DNA from: Microbacterium atlanticum
GTDB taxonomy: Bacteria > Actinomycetota > Actinomycetes > Actinomycetales > Microbacteriaceae
Direction: 5' to 3'
DNA length: 64,000 nucleotides
Assembly (NCBI RefSeq): GCF_015277815.1
Contig: NZ_CP063813.1
Coordinates: forward strand, 744,001 to 808,000
This document shows, one piece after another, positions 51,088 to 59,877 of this stretch. Below the pieces are notes generated by a model. The model made no database searches, was not told the origin of the DNA, and saw only the letters and a program-made list of their open reading frames with translations. Within the stretch, counting starts at the first letter, position 1, and each line of letters begins with the position of its first letter. A program made the position numbers and the translations under genes.

Positions 51088-52287
51088 TCAGCCCAGCGAT
51101 CCCGCCTCGAGCGTGAAGCGCTGCGCGCGCAGCCGCGCCGCAAGGTGCTCGCCCATGGCGACCATCGGGGTCAGCACGCCGGCGCGGTCGCCGAGGTCGT
51201 CGAGGGCGAGGCTCAGCGCCGACTCGGCGAGCATGATGCCGGTTCCGCCGTAGCCGGGATCGTACGGCGCCGCGACGCGCGTGCGCACCGGCTCGCCTTC
51301 GACCGGGTAGACGTCGACGTCGAGGGCGAAGCGCCCGTGCTCGACCGCGTCGTCGCTCGGACCGCTTCCCGGCGACGGCAGCACCCGGTCGAGCAGTGCG
51401 CGCGTCGGCGCGAACGCCATCGCGCCGACGAGGGCCGCTGTTCCGACAGTGATCCCGCTCGCTCGCAGGAAGCCGCCGACGCCGCGCCCGGTCGCCACCA
51501 CCTCGCGGTACTGCATCAGCTGCCCGTAGCTCCACCCGGTGAGGTAGTTGCTGCGCTGCACGATCTGCTGGTTGAAGCCGCCCATCACGAACGGCGCCTG
51601 CCATGTCCCGTGCTCCGCGCCCCAGCCCGTGCGGGCCCGGCTCGGCAGGCGCACCGACGGCCCGGGGGTGAGCGCGTAGGGGTTCGCGAGGAGGCGGCGG
51701 GCCGAGGCATCCGTTCTCGCCTCCTTCAGCTGCTGCCTCAGCGAGTCGATCGTGCCGCCGCTGATGCCGCCGCGCAGCGACCGCACCCTCAGCGTCGCCG
51801 CGACGATCGGCACGCCGCCGGCGGCTGCGTGGGCGAGGCCGAGCCCGAGGTCGGAGGGGATCGAGTCGAAGCCGCACGAGTGCACGATCTTGGCCCCGGT
51901 GCGCTCGGCGACCGCGTGGTTGCGCTCGATGCTGCGCGCGACGAAGATGCTCTCGCCCGTCAGGTCGGCGTACGACGTGCCGGCGCGGGCGCACGCCGCC
52001 GCGACGCGCGCGCCGTAGCGGAGGTACGGTCCGACGGTGGTGGCGATGACGGCAGCGGATGCCGCGACTCGGCCGACCGCGTCGTCATGGGTCGTGTCGA
52101 CCTCGATCGCGGGCCAGTCGACGCCGAGCTCGCGCTTGACCTCGTTCAGGCGTGCGGTCGACCGGCCGGCGAGGGCGATCCGCACCCCCTCGGGCGCCGA
52201 CCGCGCCAGGTGCCGAGCGGTGTACCTGCCGACGAATCCGGAGGCGCCGAGCAGGACGATGTCGTGGTCGCGGTCGTTCGGGGTCAT
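51088..52287 (-). CDS. Saccharopine-dehydrogenase-like reductase (trans-acting enoyl reductase family)
   Basis: 399 residues. NADP-binding Rossmann motif VLLGASGFVGRYTARHL with AGRST, then SYADLTGE and the Cys-containing SCGFDSIPSDLGL. This is the pattern of the mycobacterial trans-acting enoyl reductase and related proteins. They reduce lipid or polyketide intermediates in some organisms; here no lipid-synthesis genes are near, so only a general oxidoreductase function can be stated. Confidence 0.88.
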   Translation of the reverse strand: MTPNDRDHDIVLLGASGFVGRYTARHLARSAPEGVRIALAGRSTARLNEVKRELGVDWPAIEVDTTHDDAVGRVAASAAVIATTVGPYLRYGARVAAACARAGTSYADLTGESIFVARSIERNHAVAERTGAKIVHSCGFDSIPSDLGLGLAHAAAGGVPIVAATLRVRSLRGGISGGTIDSLRQQLKEARTDASARRLLANPYALTPGPSVRLPSRARTGWGAEHGTWQAPFVMGGFNQQIVQRSNYLTGWSYGQLMQYREVVATGRGVGGFLRASGITVGTAALVGAMAFAPTRALLDRVLPSPGSGPSDDAVEHGRFALDVDVYPVEGEPVRTRVAAPYDPGYGGTGIMLAESALSLALDDLGDRAGVLTPMVAMGEHLAARLRAQRFTLEAGSLG

Positions 52288-52404
52288 AGAAGGGGAGCGT
52301 AGGGGTGGACGCGGTCGGGGCGACAGCGGCTTGCGCCGGGCGGATCACCGTTCTCGGCTCGTGGGCGCGTCGTCGAGGCGGACGCGCCCGCCGGCGAGGG
52401 GTGG

Positions 52405-52710
52405 TCAGCGCAGGGGCCGCTCGGGGCGGAAGCTCCAGCCGACCGCTTCGAGCGCGGCGGCGAGGCGGCGCGCGTGGAACGAGGCGACCTCGAGCGAGAC
52501 CTCGGAGCAGACGTCGACCGCGAGCGGGGGAGGATCCGCGAACTTCGGGATCTCGACCTGCGCCCACGCATCGGCGCTCAGCCAGACCCGCGGGCGCACG
52601 GTGCCGGCACCCTCGACCTGACCGTCCGCGACGAAGGCGATCGTGTCGAACGCGTCGGGCTTCGTGATCGGCAGGTCGACGACCAGCGTCACGACGTGCA
52701 GCTCGCTCAC
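52405..52710 (-). CDS. Hypothetical protein (101 aa)
   Basis: 101 residues from GTG 52710 (VSELHVVTLVVDLP); an earlier GTG at 52728 is possible. It contains strands and a helix (HVVTLVVDLP, DTIAFVADGQVEGA, FHARRLAAALEAVGWSF). No family recognised and no nearby partner. Coding is supported by protein-like periodicity and the clean position between neighbours. Confidence 0.6.
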   Translation of the reverse strand: MSELHVVTLVVDLPITKPDAFDTIAFVADGQVEGAGTVRPRVWLSADAWAQVEIPKFADPPPLAVDVCSEVSLEVASFHARRLAAALEAVGWSFRPERPLR

Positions 52711-52831
52711 ACGTCGAGTCTGCGGCACGGCCGGGGGGTGAGGGTAGCCGTCACGGCGAACCGAAGAGCGTCGGATGCCGCGACCCGCACCTGCGAGCCC
52801 GAGGGGGGTCGCACCGGGTTAGGGTCGGCTG

Positions 52832-53299
52832 GTGGCCGAGGCATCCGATCACTGGCGCGACGCGGGCATCATCCTGGGCTGGAATCCGAGCCTGTGGGAC
52901 GGGTGGCCCGGCACGTACGCGGGCGTCGTGGCGGGCGTGCAGTCCGGTCAGCCGTTCGTGACGCAGTGGTCGGTCGGAGCGCGCAAGGAGGTCGCACCCG
53001 GCACCGACGCATGGCTGCTGCGGCAGGGCGGGATGTACGGGCTGATCGGGCACGCCACGGTGCTGACGCAGCCGTACGAGGACGTGCACTTCGCCGATCC
53101 GCGACGCACGGCGAGCTTCGTCGACGTCGCGTTCGACGAGCTCGTGGCCGAAGGAGACCGGGTGCCGCGAGACGTGCTCGAGGTGGTCGTCCCCGAGGTG
53201 GCGTGGCGGTTCCAGTTCCGCTCGGGCAACCGCATCGCGCCCGAGCCGAACCGGCGGCTGCGCGGCCTGTGGCGGGAGGCGATGTCAGGGCTCGCGTGA
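52832..53299 (+). CDS. EVE/PUA-like domain protein (tentative)
   Basis: 155 residues from GTG 52832, with TAGGGT six bases upstream suggesting a leaderless message. WLLRQGGMYGLIGHATVL and FVDVAFDELVAEGD resemble the EVE/PUA-like fold found in proteins that read modified bases, for example beside HNH nucleases. The match is by eye only. C-terminal helix RLRGLWREAMSGLA. No nuclease gene is adjacent. It stands alone between minus-strand genes. Confidence 0.55.
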   Translation: MAEASDHWRDAGIILGWNPSLWDGWPGTYAGVVAGVQSGQPFVTQWSVGARKEVAPGTDAWLLRQGGMYGLIGHATVLTQPYEDVHFADPRRTASFVDVAFDELVAEGDRVPRDVLEVVVPEVAWRFQFRSGNRIAPEPNRRLRGLWREAMSGLA

Positions 53300-53319
53300 G
53301 CCGCAGGGGGGTCCCGCAG

Positions 53320-53643
53320 CTAGGTCTCCCGCGCGTCGAGCTGCCGCAGGGCATCGCGGGCGCGCGCGAGTCGGTCCTCGACGGTCAGGTCCCACCACGG
53401 TTCACCGCGCTCGCCGAGGCCGTGCTTGGCGAGGTTCACCCGGCGACGGGCGTCGGCGACGGCATTCGCATCCTCGTCCTTCTTGGCGACGCGGACGGCC
53501 GAGCGTCCTCGGCCGAGGTGAGAAGTGAGCGCCGCGACGACGTCGGCGGGCAGCGCGGGATCGGTGCGCCGCCAGCGCCGGCCGTCGATGACGAGCCAGC
53601 GTTCGTCGTCGGCTGCGCCCTCGCTCCCGGCAGCCGTGGTCAC
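53320..53643 (-). CDS. Hypothetical basic protein downstream of DUF1697 gene
   Basis: 107 residues from GTG 53643, overlapping the previous stop in GTGA. It contains ERWLVIDGRRWRRTDPALPA and GRGRSAVRVAKKDEDANAVA, then a helical Arg/Ala-rich C-terminus with GEPWWDLTVEDRLARA. I know this kind of sequence only as an uncharacterised actinobacterial protein. Coupled translation with the DUF1697 gene suggests a shared role. Confidence 0.75.
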   Translation of the reverse strand: MTTAAGSEGAADDERWLVIDGRRWRRTDPALPADVVAALTSHLGRGRSAVRVAKKDEDANAVADARRRVNLAKHGLGERGEPWWDLTVEDRLARARDALRQLDARET

Positions 53644-54164
53644 GGGGTTCCGAAGCGGTCGACGAGGCGGATCAGCGTCGGCAGGCCGCGGGACGTCGCC
53701 CGGTCGCCGGTGAGGCGCTCGAGCAGGGGAGTGGCGTTGCCCTGTCCGTCGACGTCGTTGCGGACGAGCGCCCAGCCCGGCCCGGCGTCGACGATCGCGC
53801 ACTGCGCCCGCGTTTCGAGGGCGAGCGCGTCGGGGTGGCTGTTGTCCACCGTGCCGCCGCGGTGGAGGGTGAACTCGTGCCGCCGTGGCTCCGGCGTCGC
53901 CCGGTGCTGGTCGACGATCGCGACGAGGTCGGCGAACGGGATCCACAGGGCGTCGCGGTCGTGGTCGGACCGGGCGGCGATCGCTTCTGCCGCGCTCACG
54001 ACGGTCTCTGCGGGATCGTCGGACTCGAAGAGGACCGTGCCGTTGCTCTGGAACATCGTGATGTCGGGGCATCCGGCATCGGCGAAGCCGTCCACGATGT
54101 CGGCCGTCGACGGGTGACCGCGCTGACCCTGGTTCACGTTCCGCAGGAAGGCGACGCAGCGCAT
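53640..54164 (-). CDS. DUF1697 family protein
   Basis: 174 residues with the DUF1697 opening CVAFLRNVNQGQRGHPSTAD and FQSNGTVLFESDDPAETVV, and the late WALVRNDVDGQGNATPLLER. The family is widespread and lacks an assigned function. ATG 54164, no strong ribosome-binding site. Its stop overlaps the next GTG by four bases. Confidence 0.88.
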   Translation of the reverse strand: MRCVAFLRNVNQGQRGHPSTADIVDGFADAGCPDITMFQSNGTVLFESDDPAETVVSAAEAIAARSDHDRDALWIPFADLVAIVDQHRATPEPRRHEFTLHRGGTVDNSHPDALALETRAQCAIVDAGPGWALVRNDVDGQGNATPLLERLTGDRATSRGLPTLIRLVDRFGTP

Positions 54165-54197
54165 GAAGCGAGCGTATGCCTCACCCGCAGCGAGTGC

Positions 54198-54281
54198 TCA
54201 GGTCCAGGGCAGGCGCGTCGACTCGACGATGTAGATCCCGATTGCGACGATCAGCGCCCCGGCCGCCAGGGCGCCCATCAT
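54198..54281 (-). CDS. Possible one-helix membrane peptide (27 aa)
   Basis: 27 residues: a single hydrophobic helix (GALAAGALIVAIGIYIVE) with a short STRLPWT tail. The frame upstream (STNRRLAW) also looks protein-like but lacks a start codon, so this may be a fragment of a longer gene. No ribosome-binding site. Confidence 0.25.
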   Translation of the reverse strand: MMGALAAGALIVAIGIYIVESTRLPWT

Positions 54282-54368
54282 CCACGCGAGACGGCGGTTC
54301 GTGCTCTTGCGATCGCAACGACCGCCAGCACGGAAGAGCGGATGCCGCCGGCCGCTGTCGGCGCCGGC

Positions 54369-54747
54369 TCAGCGCTCCGCGGCGAGCTGCTGCGTGCCGA
54401 TCACCGACAGCAGCTGCAGCCGCTCGTAGCTCTCGGTGCCGGGCGTGGCCGTGAGCACGAGGAGGGTCTGGCGCGGTGTGCCCGGCGAGCCGGAACAGGT
54501 GGTCGCGCTCGTCGAGCGTGAGTCGCAGCCCGCGGGCGATCGCGGCGAGCATCTGCTCCGACGGTTGCGGCCCGCGGGCCTGCTCGAGCCGGCTGTAGTA
54601 GTCGGTCGACATGTCGCACAGCGCGGCGACCTCCTCGCGCCGGAGCCCCGCGGTGCGACGCCGCGACCCGCGCCGCAGCCCGACGTCCTCGGGCTGCAGC
54701 GCCTCGCGGCGCCGGCGCAGGAAGTCGGCCAGCTGAGCTCTGTCCAT
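54369..54747 (-). pseudogene. MmyB-type XRE regulator with internal deletion and frameshift
   Basis: The N-terminal 95 residues are a complete MmyB-type helix-turn-helix region: DFLRRRREALQPEDVGL, TAGLRREEVAAL, STDYYSRLEQARGPQPS and LRLTLDERDHLFRLAGHTAP. The following ligand-binding domain of about 150 residues is missing. Only its C-terminal end, LLVLTATPGTESYERLQLLS then VIGTQQLAAER, remains, in a different frame, up to the stop at 54369. Without the shift the frame runs on as Arg-rich nonsense to 54181. It probably once controlled the SDR gene next to it. Confidence 0.8.
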
Positions 54748-54810
54748 CACCCGAGTCTGGGGCATCCGTCATTCCTCATCCAGGGACCGGGGATCCCACC
54801 GTCGGCGAGG

Positions 54811-55749
54811 TCACGCCGCGACGTGCACGCCGGTGAGCTGCTCCGAGAGCTCCCACACGCGCCGGCCATCGGTCTCGCTCTGCAGTCGCGAATAGAGCGG
54901 CTGCTCGGCCGGCAGGCCGCCCAGGTGACGGAAGCCCTGCGGCCCGTAGAGGTGCCCGCCCCGCGCTTCGAGGCTCGTCGCCGCGTACACCGCCGACAGC
55001 GCCGCCGACGAGGGCGTGCCCACGAGGATGCCGCGCCGCGACATCGCCCGGATCACCTTCACCGCCGTCGTGTCGCGGGGCCGGCCCATGCCGGGCTGGG
55101 CGGAGAGCAGGTTCGTCGGCGTGATGCCGGGGTGCGAGAGGGTGCTGCGGATGCCCCAGCCCGCGGCATCCGATCTCCTCTGCAGCTCCTTCGCGAAGAG
55201 GCCGAATGCGATCTTCGACGAGCTGTACGCCTTCATCGGGTCGTAGTCGCGCTCCCAGTTCAGGTCGCTCCAGTTGACGGCGCCCTGATCGGCGGCGACG
55301 CTCACCTGGCTCGTGACGTGCGCCTTCGCCTCGATGAGGAGGGGCATCAGCCGCGCGACGAGCGCGAAGTGGCCGAGGTGGTTCGTTGCGAGCTGCAGCT
55401 CGAACCCGTCTTCGGTGACCTGGCGGGCCGGCGGGTTCATGACGCCGGCGTTCAGGATCAGCAGATCGATGGGGGCGCCTTCGGCGGTCAGCGTCTCGGA
55501 GAGCGCCGCGACCGAGTCGAGGGAGGCGAGGTCGAGGGCGAGCACGCGGATGCCAGCACCCGGAGTTCGCTCCCGGATGAGCGCCGCCGCGACCTCGCCC
55601 TTCTGCTGGTTGCGGACGGGCATCAGGATGTCGGCGCCGGCGCGCGCCAGGCGTGCGGCGATCTCGAGGCCGACGCCGTCGCTCGCGCCGGTGACGAGGG
55701 CGAGCTTTCCGGTGAGGTCGGGGACGGGGATATCGAGTGGCTTGGGCAT
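54811..55749 (-). CDS. Short-chain dehydrogenase/reductase
   Basis: 312 residues from ATG 55749 with AAGGAG upstream. Cofactor motif TGASDGVGLEIA, LILNAGVMNPPA, catalytic SQVSV and Tyr-X3-Lys in AYSSSKIAFG. It belongs to the larger SDR type seen in actinobacteria next to MmyB-type regulators; such a regulator is present but decayed. Substrate unknown. Confidence 0.92.
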   Translation of the reverse strand: MPKPLDIPVPDLTGKLALVTGASDGVGLEIAARLARAGADILMPVRNQQKGEVAAALIRERTPGAGIRVLALDLASLDSVAALSETLTAEGAPIDLLILNAGVMNPPARQVTEDGFELQLATNHLGHFALVARLMPLLIEAKAHVTSQVSVAADQGAVNWSDLNWERDYDPMKAYSSSKIAFGLFAKELQRRSDAAGWGIRSTLSHPGITPTNLLSAQPGMGRPRDTTAVKVIRAMSRRGILVGTPSSAALSAVYAATSLEARGGHLYGPQGFRHLGGLPAEQPLYSRLQSETDGRRVWELSEQLTGVHVAA

Positions 55750-55915
55750 GGGGCGGCTCCTTCTGTCTGTGGCTGCCTCCATGCTCGGCGGACTGCGGAA
55801 GGGGATTCAGGGCGCGGTCATCCGGGGACTGCGGGTCCCTGGCTGGGGATCGGTGGGCCGGCCTGCGGCGGGAGCGCGGGTGGTGCGGCGCCGAGCCCGG
55901 CGGTCGGGGACCCGC

Positions 55916-57157
55916 TCAGCGCAGCGCGTCGGCCTTGGCCCGCAGCACCTTCTGCTGCGCGGCGTTCGCGGTGAGTGCGGCGGCGGTCAGCAGCTCGGAC
56001 CGCGCCTCGTCCACGCGCCCGAGCTGCGCCAGCAGCTCGCCGCGGACGCTCGGCACCAGGTGCGAGCCGCGCAGGGCGCCCGACGCCTCCAGCTGGTCGA
56101 CGATGGGCAGCGCGTCGGCGGGACCGGAAGCCATCGACACTGCCACCGCACGATTGAGCTCGACGATCGGGCTCGGGGCGATGCGGCCGAGCACCTCGTA
56201 GTGCAGCACGATGCGGTTCCAGTCCGTCTCCTCGACGCTCGGGGCCACCGCGTGACACTGCGCGATCGCCGCCTGCAGCGCGTACGGACCTCGACCGATG
56301 CCGCGGGCGGCGGCTGCGGCATCCGCTTTCTTCAGCACCTCGCCGGCACGGAGGATCTGCCCGCGGTCCCAGCGGGATCGGTCCTGGTCGGCCAGCAGCA
56401 CGGGCTCGCCGGTGCGCGACTCGCGGGCCGCGAAGCGTGAGCGCTGGAACTCCATGAGTGCGACGAGCGCCAGCGGCTCGGGCTCTCGGGGGAGGAGCTC
56501 CGCGACGATGCGGCCGAGGCGCAGCGCCTCGTCGGCGAGGTCCGGGCGCACCCACCGGTCCCCGGCGGTGGCGGCGTAGCCCTCGGTGAAGACGAGGTAG
56601 ACGACGCCGAGGACGGCCGAGAGGCGGTCCTTCCACTCCGCGGGGTCGGGCGTCTCGAACGGCACACGGGCGGCGGCGAGCGACTTCTTGGCCCGGGTGA
56701 TGCGCGCCTGCACCGTCGGAACGGTGGTCAGCAGCATCCGCGCGATCTCCTCCGTGGTGAGGGCGGCGACCACGCGAAGGGTCAGCGCGACCTGCGACTC
56801 GCGCGAGAGCGCGGGGTGGCACGCGGTGAAGACGAGGCGCATGACATCGTCGTCGATCGGCCGCCACTCGTCGTCGGTCGCCTCGTCGAGCGTGTGCGCG
56901 ATCGCCGCGTAGCGTTCGTCGAGCCGCTCGCGCCGCCGCCACGCGTCGATGACGCGACGCTTCGCCACCGCGGTGAGCCACGCTCCGGGGTTCGAGGGGA
57001 GGCCGTCCCTGGGCCAGGCCCCGAGGGCTTCGACGAGCGCCTCCTGGGCGACATCCTCGGCGAGGCCGAGGTCGCCGGTCATCTTGGCGACGGATGCCAC
57101 GATCCGAAGTCCCTCGATGCGCCAGACGGCCTCGACCGTTCGCCGGGTGTCATCCAT
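55916..57157 (-). CDS. ECF42-type RNA polymerase sigma factor with C-terminal TPR-like extension
   Basis: 413 residues. Region 2: LRIVASVAKMTGDLGLAEDV then AQEALVEALGAWPRDGLPSN with AWLTAVAKRRVIDAWRRRER. Region 4: LTLRVVAALTTEEIARMLLT and VQARITRAKKSLAA. The long C-terminus (about 180-413, DUF6596/TPR-like, PIVELNRAVAVSMASGPADAL) is characteristic of ECF42, which lacks an anti-sigma factor and is linked to a DGPF protein; that partner is the gene just upstream (57182). Confidence 0.93.
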   Translation of the reverse strand: MDDTRRTVEAVWRIEGLRIVASVAKMTGDLGLAEDVAQEALVEALGAWPRDGLPSNPGAWLTAVAKRRVIDAWRRRERLDERYAAIAHTLDEATDDEWRPIDDDVMRLVFTACHPALSRESQVALTLRVVAALTTEEIARMLLTTVPTVQARITRAKKSLAAARVPFETPDPAEWKDRLSAVLGVVYLVFTEGYAATAGDRWVRPDLADEALRLGRIVAELLPREPEPLALVALMEFQRSRFAARESRTGEPVLLADQDRSRWDRGQILRAGEVLKKADAAAAARGIGRGPYALQAAIAQCHAVAPSVEETDWNRIVLHYEVLGRIAPSPIVELNRAVAVSMASGPADALPIVDQLEASGALRGSHLVPSVRGELLAQLGRVDEARSELLTAAALTANAAQQKVLRAKADALR

Positions 57158-57181
57158 GGTGGTGCGGCTTCTCGACGAGGG

Positions 57182-57601
57182 TCATTCGGTGCCGAGCTCG
57201 GCCCGCCAGCCCTTCTCCTTCTCGAGGTACTCGTTGCCCTCGAAGCCCGCGAAGTCGGTCTCGTCGGTGACGCGCCGTACCTCGAGCTTGTTGCCGGGCG
57301 TCAGCGGTGCGCGCTTGGCCCACTCGATCGCCTCCTCGGCGGTGGAGGTCTGGATGATCCAGAACCCGTTGAACAGCTCGTGCACCTCGCCGTAAGGGCC
57401 GTCGCTCACGATCGGGGTCTCGCCCGCGAAGTCGACGACGTAGCCGGCCTCCTGTGCGAGGCCCTCGCCGGCGACGAGGACGCCCGCCGTCATCATGGAC
57501 TCGTTGTACGCGCCCATCGCGTTGATGATCGCCTCGAAGTCCATGTTCGCGTAGTCCTCGACGGCCTGCTGGGTCGCCCGCATGATCAGCATGTGCTTCA
57601 T
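57182..57601 (-). CDS. DGPF/YCII-domain protein, partner of ECF42
   Basis: 139 residues with the motif VSDGPYGEVHELFNGFW, the DGPF-family signature. It precedes the ECF42 gene by 24 bases and is usually its target and partner. Relatives bear a YCII-like fold; molecular function unknown. AAGGAG precedes ATG 57601. A possible ECF promoter is listed next. Confidence 0.9.
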   Translation of the reverse strand: MKHMLIMRATQQAVEDYANMDFEAIINAMGAYNESMMTAGVLVAGEGLAQEAGYVVDFAGETPIVSDGPYGEVHELFNGFWIIQTSTAEEAIEWAKRAPLTPGNKLEVRRVTDETDFAGFEGNEYLEKEKGWRAELGTE

Positions 57602-57634
57602 TTCCCACTCCTTGTTCGGATGCTTCGAGGTGAC

Positions 57635-57663
57635 CGTTCGTCCCTCTCACTATCGCGTCGAAC
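57635..57663 (-). promoter_or_regulatory. Candidate ECF42 promoter
   Basis: On the minus strand GTTCGA (57658-57663) and GACGAACG (57635-57642) are about 15 bases apart, before the DGPF gene. ECF42 promoters have TGTCGA-like -35 and CG-rich -10 boxes; the match is loose. Confidence 0.3.
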
Positions 57664-57729
57664 GAGCGGCGGAGGAATCGACATCGATCAGAGAAGATTT
57701 TTCCGGGGCGGTCGGCGTCGGTCGTCCGG

Positions 57730-58218
57730 TCACCGCCCGGACGCGGCATCCGCCTGCCAGGCGCGCAGGTGCTCGACGACGAACGCGTGGTCCTCGGCCT
57801 GCGGGAGGCCCGAGACGCCGACCGTGCCGACCACCCCGACGCCCTCGATCGTGATCGGGAACACGCCGCCGTGCGCGGCGTACTGCGTCGTGTCGAGGCG
57901 CCCGTCGGTGTCGAAGTCCCTGCCGGCGACCCGGAACGACAGGCCGACCCCGAACGACGACCGGCCGTAGCGGCGGGCGACGCGCGTCTTGCGGTCGAGC
58001 CATCCGTCGTTGTCGGCGCTGGAGCCGGGCAGCGCGGTGTGGAACACCCGCGCCTCGCCGAGTGTGATCCCGATGACGATCGGCAGCCGCCGGTCCGCGG
58101 CGGCCTCGCGCATGCGGGTGCCGAGGGTCCAGGCATCCGTCACATCGAAGCGGGGGAGCACCACGTCGGCCTCCTCAGCCTCGACGCGGGCGAGCTGGGC
58201 GGCGATGTCGTCGGTCAT
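57730..58218 (-). CDS. Heme-degrading-domain (HbpS/UPF0303-like) protein
   Basis: 162 residues with IAAQLARVEAEEADVVLPRF, LGTRMREAAADRRLPIVIGI and HGGVFPITIEGVGVVGTVGV, LPQAEDHAFVVEHLR. This is the UPF0303 / HbpS-like fold, members of which bind heme or act as oxidative-stress sensors. The function here is unproven. Single gene. Confidence 0.85.
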   Translation of the reverse strand: MTDDIAAQLARVEAEEADVVLPRFDVTDAWTLGTRMREAAADRRLPIVIGITLGEARVFHTALPGSSADNDGWLDRKTRVARRYGRSSFGVGLSFRVAGRDFDTDGRLDTTQYAAHGGVFPITIEGVGVVGTVGVSGLPQAEDHAFVVEHLRAWQADAASGR

Positions 58219-58426
58219 GCGTCGAACCTACCGGGGAGGGGTTTGGGCGGGTTGCAGCGATGCGTGGCGTGGCCGGGCTGGAGGGCTGGCGTGGCTGGGC
58301 CGGTCTGGATGCCGGTTCCTCCCCAGGTGAGCTGTTCTGCGGCGTGTCGCGGCTTATCAACAGAATGCCGTTCGACCTGCGGTTTTGGACGCGGGAATGT
58401 CGGAACCCCTCACCAGAATCGAGGGT

Positions 58427-59842
58427 ATGGACTTCCCGCTGGCCGACCTCGACGGCGCTGCTGAAGCGCTCGTCGCGCTGGTCGGTCCGGCGCTCCACGC
58501 CGAGGCTCAGCGGGGTCTGTCGCACCGCGAGCTGGTCGAAGCCCTGCAGGCCATCGAGCGGCTGGGGCGGGTGACGGATGCCGCACGCCTGGCGTTGGCC
58601 GGTGAGGTGGGGCGTCGCGCCGACTCCGAGTTCGGGGAAGACAGCATCACGGCGGTCTTCGGGTGCGGCTTCGCGGCAGAACTGATGGAGCGCGCGACCA
58701 GGGTCTCGCCGGCGACGGCGCGGTCGCGCCTGCGCGACGCGAAGGCGATCACGGGGCGGGTGACACTCACCGGGCAGACCCGGCCGGCACCGCTCGAGCA
58801 CGCCCGCGTGGCGCTGGTGTCCGGACGACTCGGGGCCGACGCGCTCACCACGATCGTCGACGCGTTGCGGCCGTTGCAGGGGCGCTGCTCGCGCGACGAA
58901 CTCGAGGCCGCCGAGTCGGAGCTCGTCGCTGCCGCGGTCGGTGACGGCGGTGAGCCGGCGTGCGGGATCCACGAGCTGAAGGTGATGGCGACGACCTGGG
59001 CGCTGTACCTCGACCCGGACGGCACGCTGCCGGATGAGCAGTACGCCGAGCGGATGCGCGGTATCCGGATCAGCCGGCGCTCGCGGCGCGGTCTGCGGCG
59101 GATCTCCGGCGACGTGACCGAAGACGTCGCGGCGCAGTTCGACCGACTCGTCGACGCGCACCTCAACCCGCGCGCCCAGGACCGTCTGCCGCGATTCACC
59201 GACGCGGACAGCGCCGGTGCCTCGGACGAAGCTGTGTGCGACCCGCGCACCGTCGACCAGAAGCGGCACGACGCGTTCGCGTCGATCCTCGTCGCCGCGG
59301 CCGGCGCCGCCGAGACCCCGACGCTGGGTGGGGCGGCGCCGACGCTGATCGTCACGACGACCGAAGACGACCTGACCCGGCCGAACGGCGTGGCGTTCGT
59401 CGAGAGCGCGGGCGGCCCGGTTCCTGTCTCGACGTCGTTCGCCCGGCACGTCGGCTGTCACGGCACCGTGCACCGGCTCACGCTCGCGCGAAACGGGGCG
59501 ATCAAGGCGCTGCGCATCGAGGACCGCGTGTTCAACCACTGGCAGCGCAAGGCGATCGGCGCCCGCGACGGCGGCTGCATCATCCCCGGCTGCACCGTCC
59601 CCGCCGCGTGGTGCGAGGTGCATCACGTGACCGACTGGGCCCGGGGCGGACCGACCGCCGTCGACAACGGCGTGCTGCTCTGCTGGCATCACCACCGCGG
59701 CATCGAAAGCAGCGGGTGGGAGATCCGCATGGTCGACGGCATGCCACAGGTGCGACCACCCGGGTGGATCGATCCGCAGCGCCGATGGCGAGAACCGAAT
59801 CGACTCCTGCTGAACGAACTGCGGCGCGCGAGGTCGGCGTGA
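58427..59842 (+). CDS. DUF222 / HNH endonuclease-domain protein (second copy)
   Basis: 471 residues from ATG 58427; CAGAAT eight bases before it would give a leaderless message, and ATG 58397 is an alternative. DUF222 part: LVEALQAIERLGRVTDAARL, ARVSPATARSRLRDAKAIT-like repeats. HNH part: GGCIIPGCTVPAAWCEVHHV then WARGGPTAVDNGVLLCWHHH. It is a family relative, not a near copy, of the gene at 17971-19602. Confidence 0.9.
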   Translation: MDFPLADLDGAAEALVALVGPALHAEAQRGLSHRELVEALQAIERLGRVTDAARLALAGEVGRRADSEFGEDSITAVFGCGFAAELMERATRVSPATARSRLRDAKAITGRVTLTGQTRPAPLEHARVALVSGRLGADALTTIVDALRPLQGRCSRDELEAAESELVAAAVGDGGEPACGIHELKVMATTWALYLDPDGTLPDEQYAERMRGIRISRRSRRGLRRISGDVTEDVAAQFDRLVDAHLNPRAQDRLPRFTDADSAGASDEAVCDPRTVDQKRHDAFASILVAAAGAAETPTLGGAAPTLIVTTTEDDLTRPNGVAFVESAGGPVPVSTSFARHVGCHGTVHRLTLARNGAIKALRIEDRVFNHWQRKAIGARDGGCIIPGCTVPAAWCEVHHVTDWARGGPTAVDNGVLLCWHHHRGIESSGWEIRMVDGMPQVRPPGWIDPQRRWREPNRLLLNELRRARSA

Positions 59843-59877
59843 GCGGTGGTGGTGCCCCAGCCGTTACGGTGGGTGGG

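Noticed and set aside
50077..52302. 741-codon plus-strand frame
   Set aside because: Antisense shadow of the methyltransferase and saccharopine-dehydrogenase-like genes, with Arg/Val-rich composition.
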